Origin: Paenibacillus validus NBRC 15382 | Lineage (GTDB): Bacteria; Bacillota; Bacilli; Paenibacillales; NBRC-103111 | DNA length: 64,000 nucleotides | NCBI RefSeq assembly: GCF_004000985.1 | Contig: NZ_BIMH01000014.1 | Span: forward strand, 1 to 64,000 | Direction: 5' to 3' | Shown: positions 1 through 8,143 of the stretch, one piece after another | Position numbering within the stretch: position 1 is the stretch's first letter | Layout of the letters: every line of letters starts with the position of its first letter | Made by a program: the position numbers and the translations under genes | The notes under the pieces: model-generated | Told to the model about the DNA's origin: nothing | Database searches by the model: none | The model's input: the letters and a program-made list of their open reading frames with translations, nothing else

Positions 1-270
1 GAAGACGGGGACGAAGATGAAGACGGGGACGAAGATGAAGATGAAGACGGGGACGAAGATGAAGATGAAGACGGGGACGAAGACGAAGACGAAGATGAAG
101 ATGAAGACGGAGACGAAGAAGAAGAAGAAGACGGGGACGAAGATGAAGACGGAGACGAAGACGAAGACGGAGACGAAGAAGAAGACGGGGACGAAGATGA
201 AGATGAAGATGAAGATGAAGACGAAGAAGAAGACGGGGACGAAGATGAAGATGAAGATGAAGATGAGGAC
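1..270 (+). repeat. Low-complexity tandem repeat (GAAGAY / GAAGACGGGGAC units)
   Basis: The first 270 bases are built from hexamers GAAGAT and GAAGAC punctuated by GGGGAC, with a few GAAGAA variants. The units keep a 3-base phase, so length change by slippage would preserve the reading frame of the acidic tail. Confidence 0.85.
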
Positions 271-282
271 GAAACTGACTAA
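1..282 (+). CDS. C-terminal end of a protein with an acidic Asp/Glu/Gly repeat tail (partial)
   Basis: The frame starting at base 1 is open from the window edge to a TAA at 280-282 and encodes almost only Glu, Asp and Gly (EDGDEDED units), ending in ETD. The other forward frames give a Lys/Thr/Met string or an early stop, so the acidic frame is the natural reading of a gene that begins outside the window. The body of the protein is not visible, so its function is unknown. The gene converges on a spore-coat operon. A 23-bp hairpin follows 42 bases after the stop. The tail is polyanionic and probably disordered. That it is translated in this frame is an inference from composition. Confidence 0.6.
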   Translation, partial: EDGDEDEDGDEDEDEDGDEDEDEDGDEDEDEDEDEDGDEEEEEDGDEDEDGDEDEDGDEEEDGDEDEDEDEDEDEEEDGDEDEDEDEDEDETD

Positions 283-324
283 CCTGCTGTAATTTCGTCT
301 TGAAACGATCCACTCTTTTCCGCT

Positions 325-384
325 GCTGCGCGATTGGAGGGACGGGCAAGCAGCGCCACTCGCCCGTCTCTCCAATCGCGCAGC
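325..384. terminator. 23-bp inverted repeat, probable terminator without a T-tract
   Basis: Arms at 325-347 and 362-384 pair over 23 bases with a single G-T wobble, around a 14-base loop. It lies just after the acidic-tail gene. No run of T follows on either strand, so it is not a textbook intrinsic terminator. The rest of 283-556 holds a smaller hairpin (430-447) and the repeat at 510-538, and no gene that I can support. Confidence 0.5.
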
Positions 385-509
385 CCAATAAATCGAACAA
401 GCCTCCTGCCTGCAGGCCTCTTTTATTTACGGTCCATAGAGACCGTTTATGAATGAGGCTATAAGTGTTTCGTGGCTCGGACGCGCGCTGCAGCCAAACC
501 TCCGGTCCT

Positions 510-538
510 CCGCCATGCAAGCTCAGCTTGCATGGCGG
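510..538. repeat. Perfect 14-bp inverted repeat downstream of cotSA
   Basis: Arms 510-523 and 525-538 are exact complements separated by one base. It lies 18 bases past the stop of the leftward cotSA operon and may end that transcript, but it lacks a T-tract. Confidence 0.5.
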
Positions 539-556
539 ATAGGGAGAGCGTCATGG

Positions 557-1696
557 TTACGGCTGCCAGACGGTTAAGATGTCCCTGGCCACCCGGTCCC
601 AAGTAAAGCCCTTCTCGACAAAACGGCGGCCTTGGAGTCCGTGACGACGAGCCGATTGCAGATCCGATAACAGCACATTCAGCTTCTGGGCATATTCGGC
701 CGGATCTTCCGGGTTCTGAATAAGCTTGCCGAACGGATCGGCTGCGATCTCGGGATTGCCCCCCCTTGCCGTAGTAAGAAACGGTAGCCCGGCTGCCATC
801 GCTTCGTAATGAACTCTGGCCAGCGGTTCCTGCCACAGCGAGGTGCACACAAACACATCTCCCGCATTAAACCAGCGGTGTACGTCGTGAGCTTCCACAT
901 AACCGGTCGTAATGACGGGTATCGGTGATTTTTCGGCAAGCGCCCGTACGTAAGCGATATAATCGCTGATCGAGTTGTCGCTGTACCAGGCACCTCCGAC
1001 AACGACAAGCGCAGCATCCTTATGCGAGAGCTGGGACATCGCCTTCACCAAAACATGCGGACCTTTATTTCGTGATAACCGGCCAACGAACAAAATTACT
1101 TTTTTAGATCCGAGTCCGTATTCGGACCGGATCGTCTCTCTATCGCGATGCGACGATTCCGATTCCGACCAAGGGGAAAACCGGTTTAAATCGACTCCGG
1201 AATAAACCGTCTTCACTTTAGCCCTCGCATTTGGAAAAAGAGCGGCAATCTCATTTCCGATATAGTTGCTGATCGTGATGATACGCTCCGTCACTTCGAC
1301 GACGGCGGCGCCTTCGCTGGGATGAATTTTGGCGGAGTTAAACATATCGTTGTGCATGCTTAATACGATTCTGGCGCTGGGCGCTGCCTTCCTTACGGGC
1401 AATACAAGCTTCGGCCGATTAAATATATGAATCAGATCATAGTTCCCGCCGAATCTTGAAACGAAGTCCAGCACACCTTCGGCGTATACCTCCAGTAGGC
1501 CATCGGAAGGGACACGGACATAACGGACTCCGTTGACCACTTCGTCATTCGGTAATTCGGGGTCCGTTCGTCCGAGAATCGTAAGGTTGTGGTGCTTATT
1601 CAATAAACCGGCCACTCCGACGATGTACGTTTGAATCGCTCCGCCTCGGATGTTCGGTACAGGCAGTTTTTCCGTGCAAATCATCAATACATTCAC
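557..1696 (-). CDS. cotSA: CotSA-like spore coat glycosyltransferase (GT4)
   Basis: This is a 379-residue family-4 glycosyltransferase. It closely follows the pattern of B. subtilis CotSA: an N-terminal ICTEKLPVP stretch with a glycine-rich RGGAIQ loop, VYSGVDL in the middle, the second-domain start FVGRLS.NKGPH, and the retaining-GT motif EPLARVHYEAMAAG near residue 295. In B. subtilis CotSA is a coat-associated protein encoded with cotS. The GTG at 1696 is preferred over the upstream TTG at 1720 because a GGATGGTGAG ribosome-binding site sits 6 bases before it and the length then matches CotSA. It is the last gene of a three-gene leftward operon, starting just after the CotS-like gene stops. 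The sugar donor and acceptor cannot be read from sequence. Confidence 0.85.
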   Translation of the reverse strand: MNVLMICTEKLPVPNIRGGAIQTYIVGVAGLLNKHHNLTILGRTDPELPNDEVVNGVRYVRVPSDGLLEVYAEGVLDFVSRFGGNYDLIHIFNRPKLVLPVRKAAPSARIVLSMHNDMFNSAKIHPSEGAAVVEVTERIITISNYIGNEIAALFPNARAKVKTVYSGVDLNRFSPWSESESSHRDRETIRSEYGLGSKKVILFVGRLSRNKGPHVLVKAMSQLSHKDAALVVVGGAWYSDNSISDYIAYVRALAEKSPIPVITTGYVEAHDVHRWFNAGDVFVCTSLWQEPLARVHYEAMAAGLPFLTTARGGNPEIAADPFGKLIQNPEDPAEYAQKLNVLLSDLQSARRHGLQGRRFVEKGFTWDRVARDILTVWQP

Positions 1697-1728
1697 TCTT
1701 AGCTCACCATCCTGTCTCAAAATGTCCG

Positions 1729-3627
1729 TTACCGCCTAGCTGCCTTTCGATTATTGGCGGCGGCGGGTTTCCGAACGCGAGTCGTTTTCCCGGCCCTATT
1801 TTTATTCGGGTTGAAGACGCCGGCGGGCTTCTTCGTTTGGCTTGTTTTTTGTTTCTGTTTGGGTGCGAGCTTCAGGGCCTGCTTCGAGCGGTCAGGTTTC
1901 GTCCGGCGTTTGGGCGGTGTTACGCGTACGGCCGGTTTAAGCAGGGAGGCGCTTTTTTGGACGCTTCGTTTCTTTGCAGCTTGCTTTTTCAGTACGCTTT
2001 TTTTCGCTGCAGACCTTTTCTGGGAGCTGGCCGGCTTCCTTCTGCGTTTCGCAGCCGGTTGGGCCTTCGCGTCTTGAGCAACCGGTAGAGCCTTTGCGTC
2101 TTGTGCAGCCGGTTGGGCCTTCGTGTCCCGAGCTAACGGTAGGACCTTCACGTCTTGACGAGCCGGTCGGGTCTTCGTATTTCGCTGTGGCGGCAGGGCC
2201 TTCGCGTTTCGACGTTGCGATTTGTCCTTCGCGGTACGTCGAGGACGCGACGCTGCGATTCGTCGAGTCGGTTGACCTGTTTCGATAAGAGGCAAAACGG
2301 CGACCGGCTCCATCGGGCTGATAGGAATGATATTTGGCTGGGTCGTAACCGGTTCGACCATGGCAGCGGGCGGGAGCAGTTCCGGCATGGGAAGCTCTTG
2401 GCCTTCCAGCACGCGCTCTGTCCGTTCGACAGGCAGCAGCACAGCCGCTTCCTGCTCCGGATAATGGCCAGGGACGTAATTCGCTTTGTCCTGCTCCAGC
2501 TCGGCCAGCGCCTGCCATTTGGTGCTCTCGGCAATCAGAACCCGGTCCAAAATGCCGTTCAATTCCGTCTCCATGAATAGGGTCGGCTGATAAACGATTT
2601 CTTTTACATGTTTATAAAATTCATTCGGAAACGCCATATCAAGCCACAGCAGCTCGAAGGTTTCACGGTCGATCGGATTGGCTTGATGGTAAGCTTCAAT
2701 CATGCCGCGAATCCAGGTTAAATCCCACACTCCCATATCATCCATCGTGCTGGTGATCAGCTTGCGCAAATCGCGGATCGGCAGGTCATACGCCACGCCG
2801 TCCAAGTCGATAATCCAAATCCCGCCAGGACCCATCTGCCCGTTTGACCAACCGTAATCCTGGTGGGCCAAGCCCCAATGGGGATCGCCCATGGCTGCCA
2901 TCCGGGGATAAGACGACAGTTTAAACTTCTCATAAATCTCCCGGGCCTGCCGGTCGTAATCGTCAACGATTGACAACAACCGGGAGCTGGCGGACAGTTC
3001 CGGGTACGCTTGGGCGATATCTCGAAACCAGCCGATTTTGGCAATAATTTTCTCGTAATATTTCGGCCATCTCGGCAGCCGGGTCGAACGCGCAGCGCCG
3101 AACGGCGGAACGTAGCCCTGCGACAGTTTGTGGAATTCGCCAAGCCCTGTGCATAGCTGGGCAGCGCCTTCCAAATCGATTTTGGACGCCTGAACGAGCG
3201 ACTCGATCCACTCCGTGACGATCCACAGCTTACCGCCGGCCTCTACATAAAGCCGATCATCCTTCGTCCGAATCAAGGACGGAACCCGTGCCCCCTGATT
3301 CACCAAGTACTCCTGTGAGCCGACGCTGAACAGGCTCCGTTTCGGTTCGCGGTGGAGCACCTTAATACTGCGCGGACCGCGATCGGTATTCATTTTCCAG
3401 ATAGCGCCGCCTTTGTCAGGCTTCGAAGTGACAAGCGTCATATCCGAGACCTTCATCTCGTAAAGCTCGGCGACTTTCCAAGCGATCGCTTCCAGCTCGG
3501 GCGGAACATATTGTTCCAAGACAATCCCCGGGTCAACTGTACCTTCCAGATGGTCCCATGGACCGATTCTGTACTCTTCCAACGTCATCACTCCATCATC
3601 AAGTTCAGCGATTCGACATGTATTCAC
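1729..3627 (-). CDS. CotS/YsxE-family spore coat protein with long basic repeat tail
   Basis: Residues about 50-380 form an aminoglycoside-phosphotransferase-like fold as in the CotS/YsxE/CotI spore coat family. The catalytic-loop-like HQDYGWSN lies at 255-262 and IDLDG at 273-277. CotS relatives are normally near 350 residues; this one has 632. The extra C-terminal part, from about residue 452, is Lys/Arg/Ala/Pro-rich. It includes six tandem nonapeptides at about 474-527 with the pattern [N/D]xKx[L/Q/R]P, then a Lys-rich run to the end. The GTG start at 3627 overlaps the stop of the upstream glycosyltransferase (GTGA), so translation is probably coupled. Whether the kinase fold is active is unknown. 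The basic tail suggests binding to an anionic coat or crust component, which is inference. Confidence 0.8.
   Translation of the reverse strand: MNTCRIAELDDGVMTLEEYRIGPWDHLEGTVDPGIVLEQYVPPELEAIAWKVAELYEMKVSDMTLVTSKPDKGGAIWKMNTDRGPRSIKVLHREPKRSLFSVGSQEYLVNQGARVPSLIRTKDDRLYVEAGGKLWIVTEWIESLVQASKIDLEGAAQLCTGLGEFHKLSQGYVPPFGAARSTRLPRWPKYYEKIIAKIGWFRDIAQAYPELSASSRLLSIVDDYDRQAREIYEKFKLSSYPRMAAMGDPHWGLAHQDYGWSNGQMGPGGIWIIDLDGVAYDLPIRDLRKLITSTMDDMGVWDLTWIRGMIEAYHQANPIDRETFELLWLDMAFPNEFYKHVKEIVYQPTLFMETELNGILDRVLIAESTKWQALAELEQDKANYVPGHYPEQEAAVLLPVERTERVLEGQELPMPELLPPAAMVEPVTTQPNIIPISPMEPVAVLPLIETGQPTRRIAASRPRRTAKDKSQRRNAKALPPQRNTKTRPARQDVKVLPLARDTKAQPAAQDAKALPVAQDAKAQPAAKRRRKPASSQKRSAAKKSVLKKQAAKKRSVQKSASLLKPAVRVTPPKRRTKPDRSKQALKLAPKQKQKTSQTKKPAGVFNPNKNRAGKTTRVRKPAAANNRKAARR
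2047..2208 (-). repeat. Six 27-bp repeats encoding nonapeptides in the CotS-like tail
   Basis: Read on the minus strand, six consecutive 9-residue units (for example DTKAQPAAQ, DAKALPVAQ, DAKAQPAAK) occur at residues 474-527 of the CotS-like protein. Lys at position 3 and Pro at position 6 are invariant. The DNA copies are imperfect. Confidence 0.8.
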
Positions 3628-4955
3628 GACAAATCGGAAATTCGGGCATCTTTCCTCGATTTGAGCATGTGCGCGTACACGTCGATCAGCTTATCCGTAG
3701 TTTGTGAAATATGGAAACGGTCGATCACGAACGACCTTCCGGACCGCACGTTCCGGACGATGTCCGTCCGATCTTCATGCAGCGCTTTTCTCACGTGTTC
3801 CGTCAATAAGGTTTGCGTTAAGGGGAGATCGGCGTCATGATCGCCGAACCAACAGTTCCATATCTGTTCGTACCGCTGCGGTTTCACGAGACCGCAAAAG
3901 CCTTTGCTGCCTACGGCAATAAGCGGGCGCTCGCATGACATGGCCTCCAGCGAGATTCTTCCCGTTCCGATGACACAATCACTAATGGAATAATAGGCGT
4001 TCATATTCAAAATCTCGCCGGCATAGTGAATGAACGGGGATTGCGTTTGTTCGTTTTTGCTTTCGACGATCTGTTGGATTTCGTCTTGTTTCTTACCGCC
4101 GCCCACGATAAGCAGCTGCAGGTCGGGGTAGTCGGTTTGCTTCATCAGAGTCAAAGCATGAATGGTTTCTTCGCAAATGTCCGCTTTTTCCCACGACAGG
4201 CGGCTTGCATACATGACGACCGGGGCTTGCTGCGGAAGCCCTAATTTACACCTGAGATAAGAGCGGTAAGCGGTGTCCAGGGGATGGTACTCCGATGGGT
4301 CGACGCCGTTCGGAACGACAAAGGCCTGGATCCCCGCGTTCTGAAGCATGCGCAAGACGGCGGGACTGACACAGGTTACGGTCGCGCTTCTTCTTAGAAC
4401 GCTTAAAAATGCGGGATCATAGTAAGTGCCGTGGACCGTAAACAGGAACGGCACCCGCAGCGTTCGAGCCGCCTCCAGGGCTACGATCCCGGAGGGAACT
4501 TGATGGGCATGGACGAGATCGATCTTCTCCGTTCGAATAATCGATTGAAGCATGGCCATGTAGGCGCTGCGATTGGCCTCATCCCGCTCGTAGTCGTCCC
4601 CGACGAAATCAATCTCGTATACCGGGCAGCCGAGCCCCAGGAATGGCTCCAGCAGCTTTCCTTTTTTGGCGGCGATCAAGACGGAGGCTCCTTTTCGAAG
4701 CAGTTCTCTCGTTAGAGACAGCGTATAGGTTTCCGTCCCGCCGATATTCAACTGATCGAGTACCATCAGAACCCGAAGGGGGGGGGCGGGGAATTCCAGC
4801 CCGGATCTGGGAAGAATCAAACGGAGCGGGCCCGCCTTAGCCCGCCGTTTTCGGATTCCGGCATATGACTTCGGAATCGTGCTTTCGTTGTACGCCGTTC
4901 TTTTTTTGAGCGGAATTACGGATTTTTTAGGTAACGCGCGTCTGCTTTTTTTCAA
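3624..4955 (-). CDS. GT4-family glycosyltransferase, first gene of the spore-coat operon
   Basis: This 443-residue family-4 glycosyltransferase begins its catalytic domain near residue 60 (LMVLDQLNIGGTETY). It has LVHAHQVPSG in the first domain, FVVPNGVD at the domain hinge and SLEAMSCERPL near the C-terminus, where the family's donor-sugar Glu residues lie. The first 50 residues are unusually Lys/Arg-rich and precede the domain. The TTG start is fixed by GGAGGTGA seven bases upstream. Its stop overlaps the CotS-like gene by four bases. The arrangement glycosyltransferase, CotS, CotSA resembles the B. subtilis ytc/cotS region, so a role in glycosylating the spore coat or crust is likely. Substrate unknown. 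Confidence 0.8.
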   Translation of the reverse strand: MKKSRRALPKKSVIPLKKRTAYNESTIPKSYAGIRKRRAKAGPLRLILPRSGLEFPAPPLRVLMVLDQLNIGGTETYTLSLTRELLRKGASVLIAAKKGKLLEPFLGLGCPVYEIDFVGDDYERDEANRSAYMAMLQSIIRTEKIDLVHAHQVPSGIVALEAARTLRVPFLFTVHGTYYDPAFLSVLRRSATVTCVSPAVLRMLQNAGIQAFVVPNGVDPSEYHPLDTAYRSYLRCKLGLPQQAPVVMYASRLSWEKADICEETIHALTLMKQTDYPDLQLLIVGGGKKQDEIQQIVESKNEQTQSPFIHYAGEILNMNAYYSISDCVIGTGRISLEAMSCERPLIAVGSKGFCGLVKPQRYEQIWNCWFGDHDADLPLTQTLLTEHVRKALHEDRTDIVRNVRSGRSFVIDRFHISQTTDKLIDVYAHMLKSRKDARISDLS

Positions 4956-5041
4956 GACTTCACCTCCAATCAGGATGGGGCGTACCTATACTCATGCATA
5001 TGTCTCATGGATTGGGAATGATAGGTGCATTCGTGGATAGG

Positions 5042-5088
5042 CTGTAAAATTTTATTAAATACGCATATATCCTATTAAAATTTTGCAG
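5042..5088. promoter_or_regulatory. Near-palindromic element between divergent genes
   Basis: Two 16-base arms (5042-5057 and 5073-5088) are complements with two mismatches, each centred on AAAATTTT. The element sits between the leftward coat operon and the rightward phosphotransferase gene. It could be an operator or part of divergent promoters. No clear sporulation sigma-factor promoter was identified here. Confidence 0.35.
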
Positions 5089-5179
5089 AAGGCGAATATA
5101 GTGTAGTACCAATAAGTTTGGCAGTGGTTATGAGGTGAAGCATTTGGGGTCACCTATTCCAAGTCAAGGAGTGAACGCT

Positions 5180-6157
5180 ATGGAAAGCTCCCAACCTTCT
5201 AAACCGTTCGACGACGCGCTGCTGGAGTTCGTATGCGAGCGATTCCAATTGGGCAGATTCATCCGATTTGACGGTATGCTGGGCGGTTCATTCAATGTGA
5301 ACATGAAAATGACAACGTCCGACGGAACCTTTGCGGTCCGGGTGCTGAACCGCTCTGCCGCTCCGGAGCATTTGGGGCATGCCCGGCAGGCAATTGCGCT
5401 TCTGCGTGCGAACGGCATTCCCGCTGCGTGCCCGTTGACGGCGGTGGGAGGCGATCCGTTTATCCGATATAAGGAAAAACTGGTACAGGTGACTCCGTTC
5501 GTAAGCGCGGATTCGTTTCAATGCAGAGAAGCGCAGGTTTTTGAGAGCGCCCGCATGTTAAGAGCGTTTCACGAATCGCTTGTCCAAGTTCCGGCAGGCC
5601 CCCGTCCTTCGTGGTCGTTCTATGCCGATGCGGCCTATTATACGGAAGCGCTTGAGCGGATGCGCAGCTTGTCCGGTATACCGGTGGATGAACGGGCCGA
5701 GGCCGAGAAGCTGACCCGGCGGGTGCTGGATCAGTGGGGGGATGCCGCAAGCGGCTTGCCTTGCACGACGCTTCACGGCGATTGGCATTTTTGGAATCAG
5801 TGTTATGCGGAAGACCGCGTTTGCCTCGTGATGGATTTTGATTTTATGCAGCAGGGACAGCGTGTTCAAGACATCGCCTATGCGCTGTGGGTCATTAACT
5901 TGCTGCTTCCCGAGCATGCGGATACGTTTGATCGTTGTTTTCTCCGGGGCTACGGGAAGTTGACCGAGGAGGAAGCAGCCATTATGCCCATCGCGGCAGC
6001 CAGAGTCAGCTTGTTCTTCTTGTGCCATGCCGCCAATGCCTCGAGCCCGGCGCAAAGCTGGCGTAAACATTATCGCAAACAGCTGCCGTTCATCCGATCG
6101 ATGCTGGCGGAAGGCGGGCAGCGGGTGGTGCGGTTGGCCCAGGAAAGTCAACTCTGA
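5180..6157 (+). CDS. APH/choline-kinase-family phosphotransferase
   Basis: This 325-residue protein has the aminoglycoside/choline phosphotransferase fold: a glycine-rich start (GGSFNVN), the catalytic-loop motif HGDWHFWNQ near residue 200 with its Asp and Asn, and the metal-binding MDFDF some 20 residues later. The family phosphorylates small hydroxyl compounds such as homoserine, choline or aminoglycosides, and also includes the spore CotS proteins. The ATG at 5180 is chosen because AAGGAG lies eight bases before it; the upstream in-frame GTG at 5135 has no such site. It is divergent from a coat operon that contains another member of the same fold. Substrate unknown; a sporulation role is possible from context only. 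Confidence 0.7.
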   Translation: MESSQPSKPFDDALLEFVCERFQLGRFIRFDGMLGGSFNVNMKMTTSDGTFAVRVLNRSAAPEHLGHARQAIALLRANGIPAACPLTAVGGDPFIRYKEKLVQVTPFVSADSFQCREAQVFESARMLRAFHESLVQVPAGPRPSWSFYADAAYYTEALERMRSLSGIPVDERAEAEKLTRRVLDQWGDAASGLPCTTLHGDWHFWNQCYAEDRVCLVMDFDFMQQGQRVQDIAYALWVINLLLPEHADTFDRCFLRGYGKLTEEEAAIMPIAAARVSLFFLCHAANASSPAQSWRKHYRKQLPFIRSMLAEGGQRVVRLAQESQL

Positions 6158-6334
6158 TTGGCCGGAGTAAGCGCGAGAAGCGGCAGGCGATCATGCCCGA
6201 ATGCGCTCAGTCACAAAACGTCCAAAAAGACAACGAAAAATAGCCCGGTTGAGTCATTCTTCCAAGCAGCGGTTTACGATATATTACGAATGGAAATACT
6301 GATCGTTGTAACCAGGGAAGGGGATAATTTGGAA

Positions 6335-6967
6335 ATGAAAAAGCTGCCATTCACGTTTGGACTCGTCCTGCTTTTATCTCTCTTGTTGTCGGGCTTAGCA
6401 AGCGCTCACGTGACCGTGCAACCGAAAGAAACGACACAGGGAAGCTATGAGAAATTCACTGTCCGCGTACCGTCGGAAAAAAACGAACCGACCGTAAAGG
6501 TTGAAGTGAAATTTCCGCTGGACGCGGTAACCGTTTCCCGCTTCGAGCCGAAGCCCGGCTGGAAGTACGAGCTGACCAAAGAAGGCGATAAAATCAGCGG
6601 CGTCATCTGGACGGCAACCGGAGAAGGCCTTGGACCGACGGAATTCGGCGAATTTTACATGCAGGGCAAAGTCGCCGATACGGCTACCGCGATTACGTGG
6701 AAGGCGTATCAGACTTATAAAGACGGCAGCGTAGTCGAATGGGTCGGCGCCGAAGGTTCGGACAAGCCGGCTTCCGTGACGAAGGTGAATGCGAAGCCGG
6801 CAGGTGCGGCAGCCGATAGCCACGGACATACCGCAGCGCCGTCAGCGGGCGATTCGCCAGCCGCAGCTTCGACTGACGGGGCATCGAACACGCCGCTTTA
6901 CTTATCGATCGCAGCCGTTGTGCTGAGCGCAGCGTCTCTGCTTGTTTCACTGGTGCGCAAGAAATAA
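6335..6967 (+). CDS. YcnI-like copper-binding membrane-anchored protein (DUF1775)
   Basis: This 210-residue protein has a signal peptide ending in LASA, followed at once by His-Val-Thr-Val. That is the hallmark of YcnI/DUF1775 proteins, where the N-terminal His of the mature protein helps bind Cu(II). The domain spans about residues 25-145 (with a conserved WTA.GEGLGP stretch). A Ser/Ala-rich linker and one C-terminal membrane helix followed by RKK come after. In many genomes this family neighbours copper transporters (YcnJ/CopD), but none is next to it here. The ATG at 6335 follows GGAAGGGG by about 11 bases; a TTG two codons earlier (6329) is a possible alternative start. Confidence 0.8.
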   Translation: MKKLPFTFGLVLLLSLLLSGLASAHVTVQPKETTQGSYEKFTVRVPSEKNEPTVKVEVKFPLDAVTVSRFEPKPGWKYELTKEGDKISGVIWTATGEGLGPTEFGEFYMQGKVADTATAITWKAYQTYKDGSVVEWVGAEGSDKPASVTKVNAKPAGAAADSHGHTAAPSAGDSPAAASTDGASNTPLYLSIAAVVLSAASLLVSLVRKK

Positions 6968-6988
6968 GCGAACTTCCGATTCGCGGTA

Positions 6989-7024
6989 AGCCTGCTTCTT
7001 CCTTCCGGGAGAAGCAGGCTTTTT
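6989..7024 (+). terminator. Intrinsic terminator after the ycnI-like gene
   Basis: An AGCCTGCTTCT stem pairs with AGAAGCAGGCT and runs into T5. Beyond it, 7025-7270 holds no gene I can support. Confidence 0.8.
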
Positions 7025-7285
7025 GCGTTGTCGGCAGAACGGCGGCGCTTTCTCCTGCGGCATCCGCGCATTCCCCTACAACCCATTCTTATACGGTCCG
7101 TCAGATCGGCCGATACCGCTCCGCTTCACCGGATCGCGGCTCCACGGATTCCGCCTGCTGCCTGCTTCGGCAAGCGTGGAGAAACCGGCCGAATATCCGT
7201 TCATAATATTGCAATCGTCGGGGGATGCTGGAAGTAGGCAATCGATCAGCCCCATCTCACTTCTGTTCAGGAGGAATAAATTCAC

Positions 7286-8053
7286 ATGTTTAACCGATTA
7301 CGAACGAAGAAAACAACACTGCTGCTTACGATCGCTCTGCTGCTTAGCTTTGCCGTCTCAGGAACGGTGTTCGCCTTCGGCAAAGGCGCCCAAGGACCAG
7401 ATGTTTACGCTGTGCAAGGGATGTTGAAGTCGCTCGGTTATTTCTCCGGCTCCATATCGGGTTATTACGGACCCGTCACGGAGAACGGGGTCAAGAGGTT
7501 CCAGAAGGCGTACGGCCTTCCGGTAACGGGGGCGGTCGACGATAAGACGCTGCAATCGATCCTATGGGCTTACGGTAATTTGAAAATTCCGAAGAAGCCT
7601 GCGCCCGCTCCGACGCCAACGCCAACCCCGGCTCCGGCTCCGAATCCGCAGCCGCCAAGCGACAACAAGCTTAGCGCGGAGGAGCAGCAGATGATCGACT
7701 TGGTCAATGGGGCGCGTACCCAGGCCGGCTTACCGGCGTTGACTGTCGATCCGCAGTTGTCCCATGTGGCGAAGTTGAAAAGTCAGGATATGGTGGATAA
7801 AAATTATTTTTCCCACCAGTCCCCGACGTATGGCTCGCCCTTCGATATGATGAAGCAGTTCGACATCAGCTACCGCAACGCCGCCGAGAATATCGCCTGC
7901 AACAAAGGGGTAGAGGCCGCACACCAAGCGCTGATGAATTCGTCCGGACACCGCGCCAACATATTGAGTAACGATTTCACGCACATCGGCGTCGGCATCG
8001 TCGACGGCGGTCCGTGCGGCAAAATGTTTACACAGATGTTTATCTCTAAATAA
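7286..8053 (+). CDS. Secreted peptidoglycan-binding plus CAP-domain protein (YkwD-like)
   Basis: The 255-residue protein has an N-terminal signal peptide (to about residue 30). A peptidoglycan-binding domain type 1 follows (about 33-95: VQGMLKSLGYFSG..., GVKRFQKAYGLP.TG), then a Pro/Ala/Thr linker and a C-terminal CAP/SCP domain (about 130-255). The CAP domain has the usual HVAKLKSQDM, YFSHQSP, AENIA and SGHRANIL motifs. Bacillus relatives include YkwD and spore-coat-associated CAP proteins; their biochemical activity is not established. AGGAGG lies a few bases before the ATG. It appears monocistronic, with terminators on both sides. Confidence 0.85.
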   Translation: MFNRLRTKKTTLLLTIALLLSFAVSGTVFAFGKGAQGPDVYAVQGMLKSLGYFSGSISGYYGPVTENGVKRFQKAYGLPVTGAVDDKTLQSILWAYGNLKIPKKPAPAPTPTPTPAPAPNPQPPSDNKLSAEEQQMIDLVNGARTQAGLPALTVDPQLSHVAKLKSQDMVDKNYFSHQSPTYGSPFDMMKQFDISYRNAAENIACNKGVEAAHQALMNSSGHRANILSNDFTHIGVGIVDGGPCGKMFTQMFISK

Positions 8054-8064
8054 CCAAACCAGAG

Positions 8065-8108
8065 CAAGCTCCAGCAAAGCACAAACTTTGCGGGAGCTTG
8101 TTTGTTGT
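8065..8108 (+). terminator. Intrinsic terminator after the CAP-domain gene
   Basis: CAAGCTCC (8065-8072) pairs with GGAGCTTG (8093-8100), with an inner CAAAG/CTTTG stem, followed by a T-rich tract. Confidence 0.75.
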
Positions 8109-8143
8109 TATAAACTAATAAAAAAAACGGAGGTTTGAACGAG

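Noticed and set aside
17-292. A Lys/Thr/Met-rich open frame across the GAAGAY repeat
   Set aside because: It is the frame-2 shadow of the repeat. The acidic frame 1 is open from the window edge and ends in a normal stop before a hairpin.
7023-7427. A frame between the ycnI-like and CAP-domain genes
   Set aside because: It starts inside a terminator and overlaps the CAP-domain gene's ribosome site and signal peptide.
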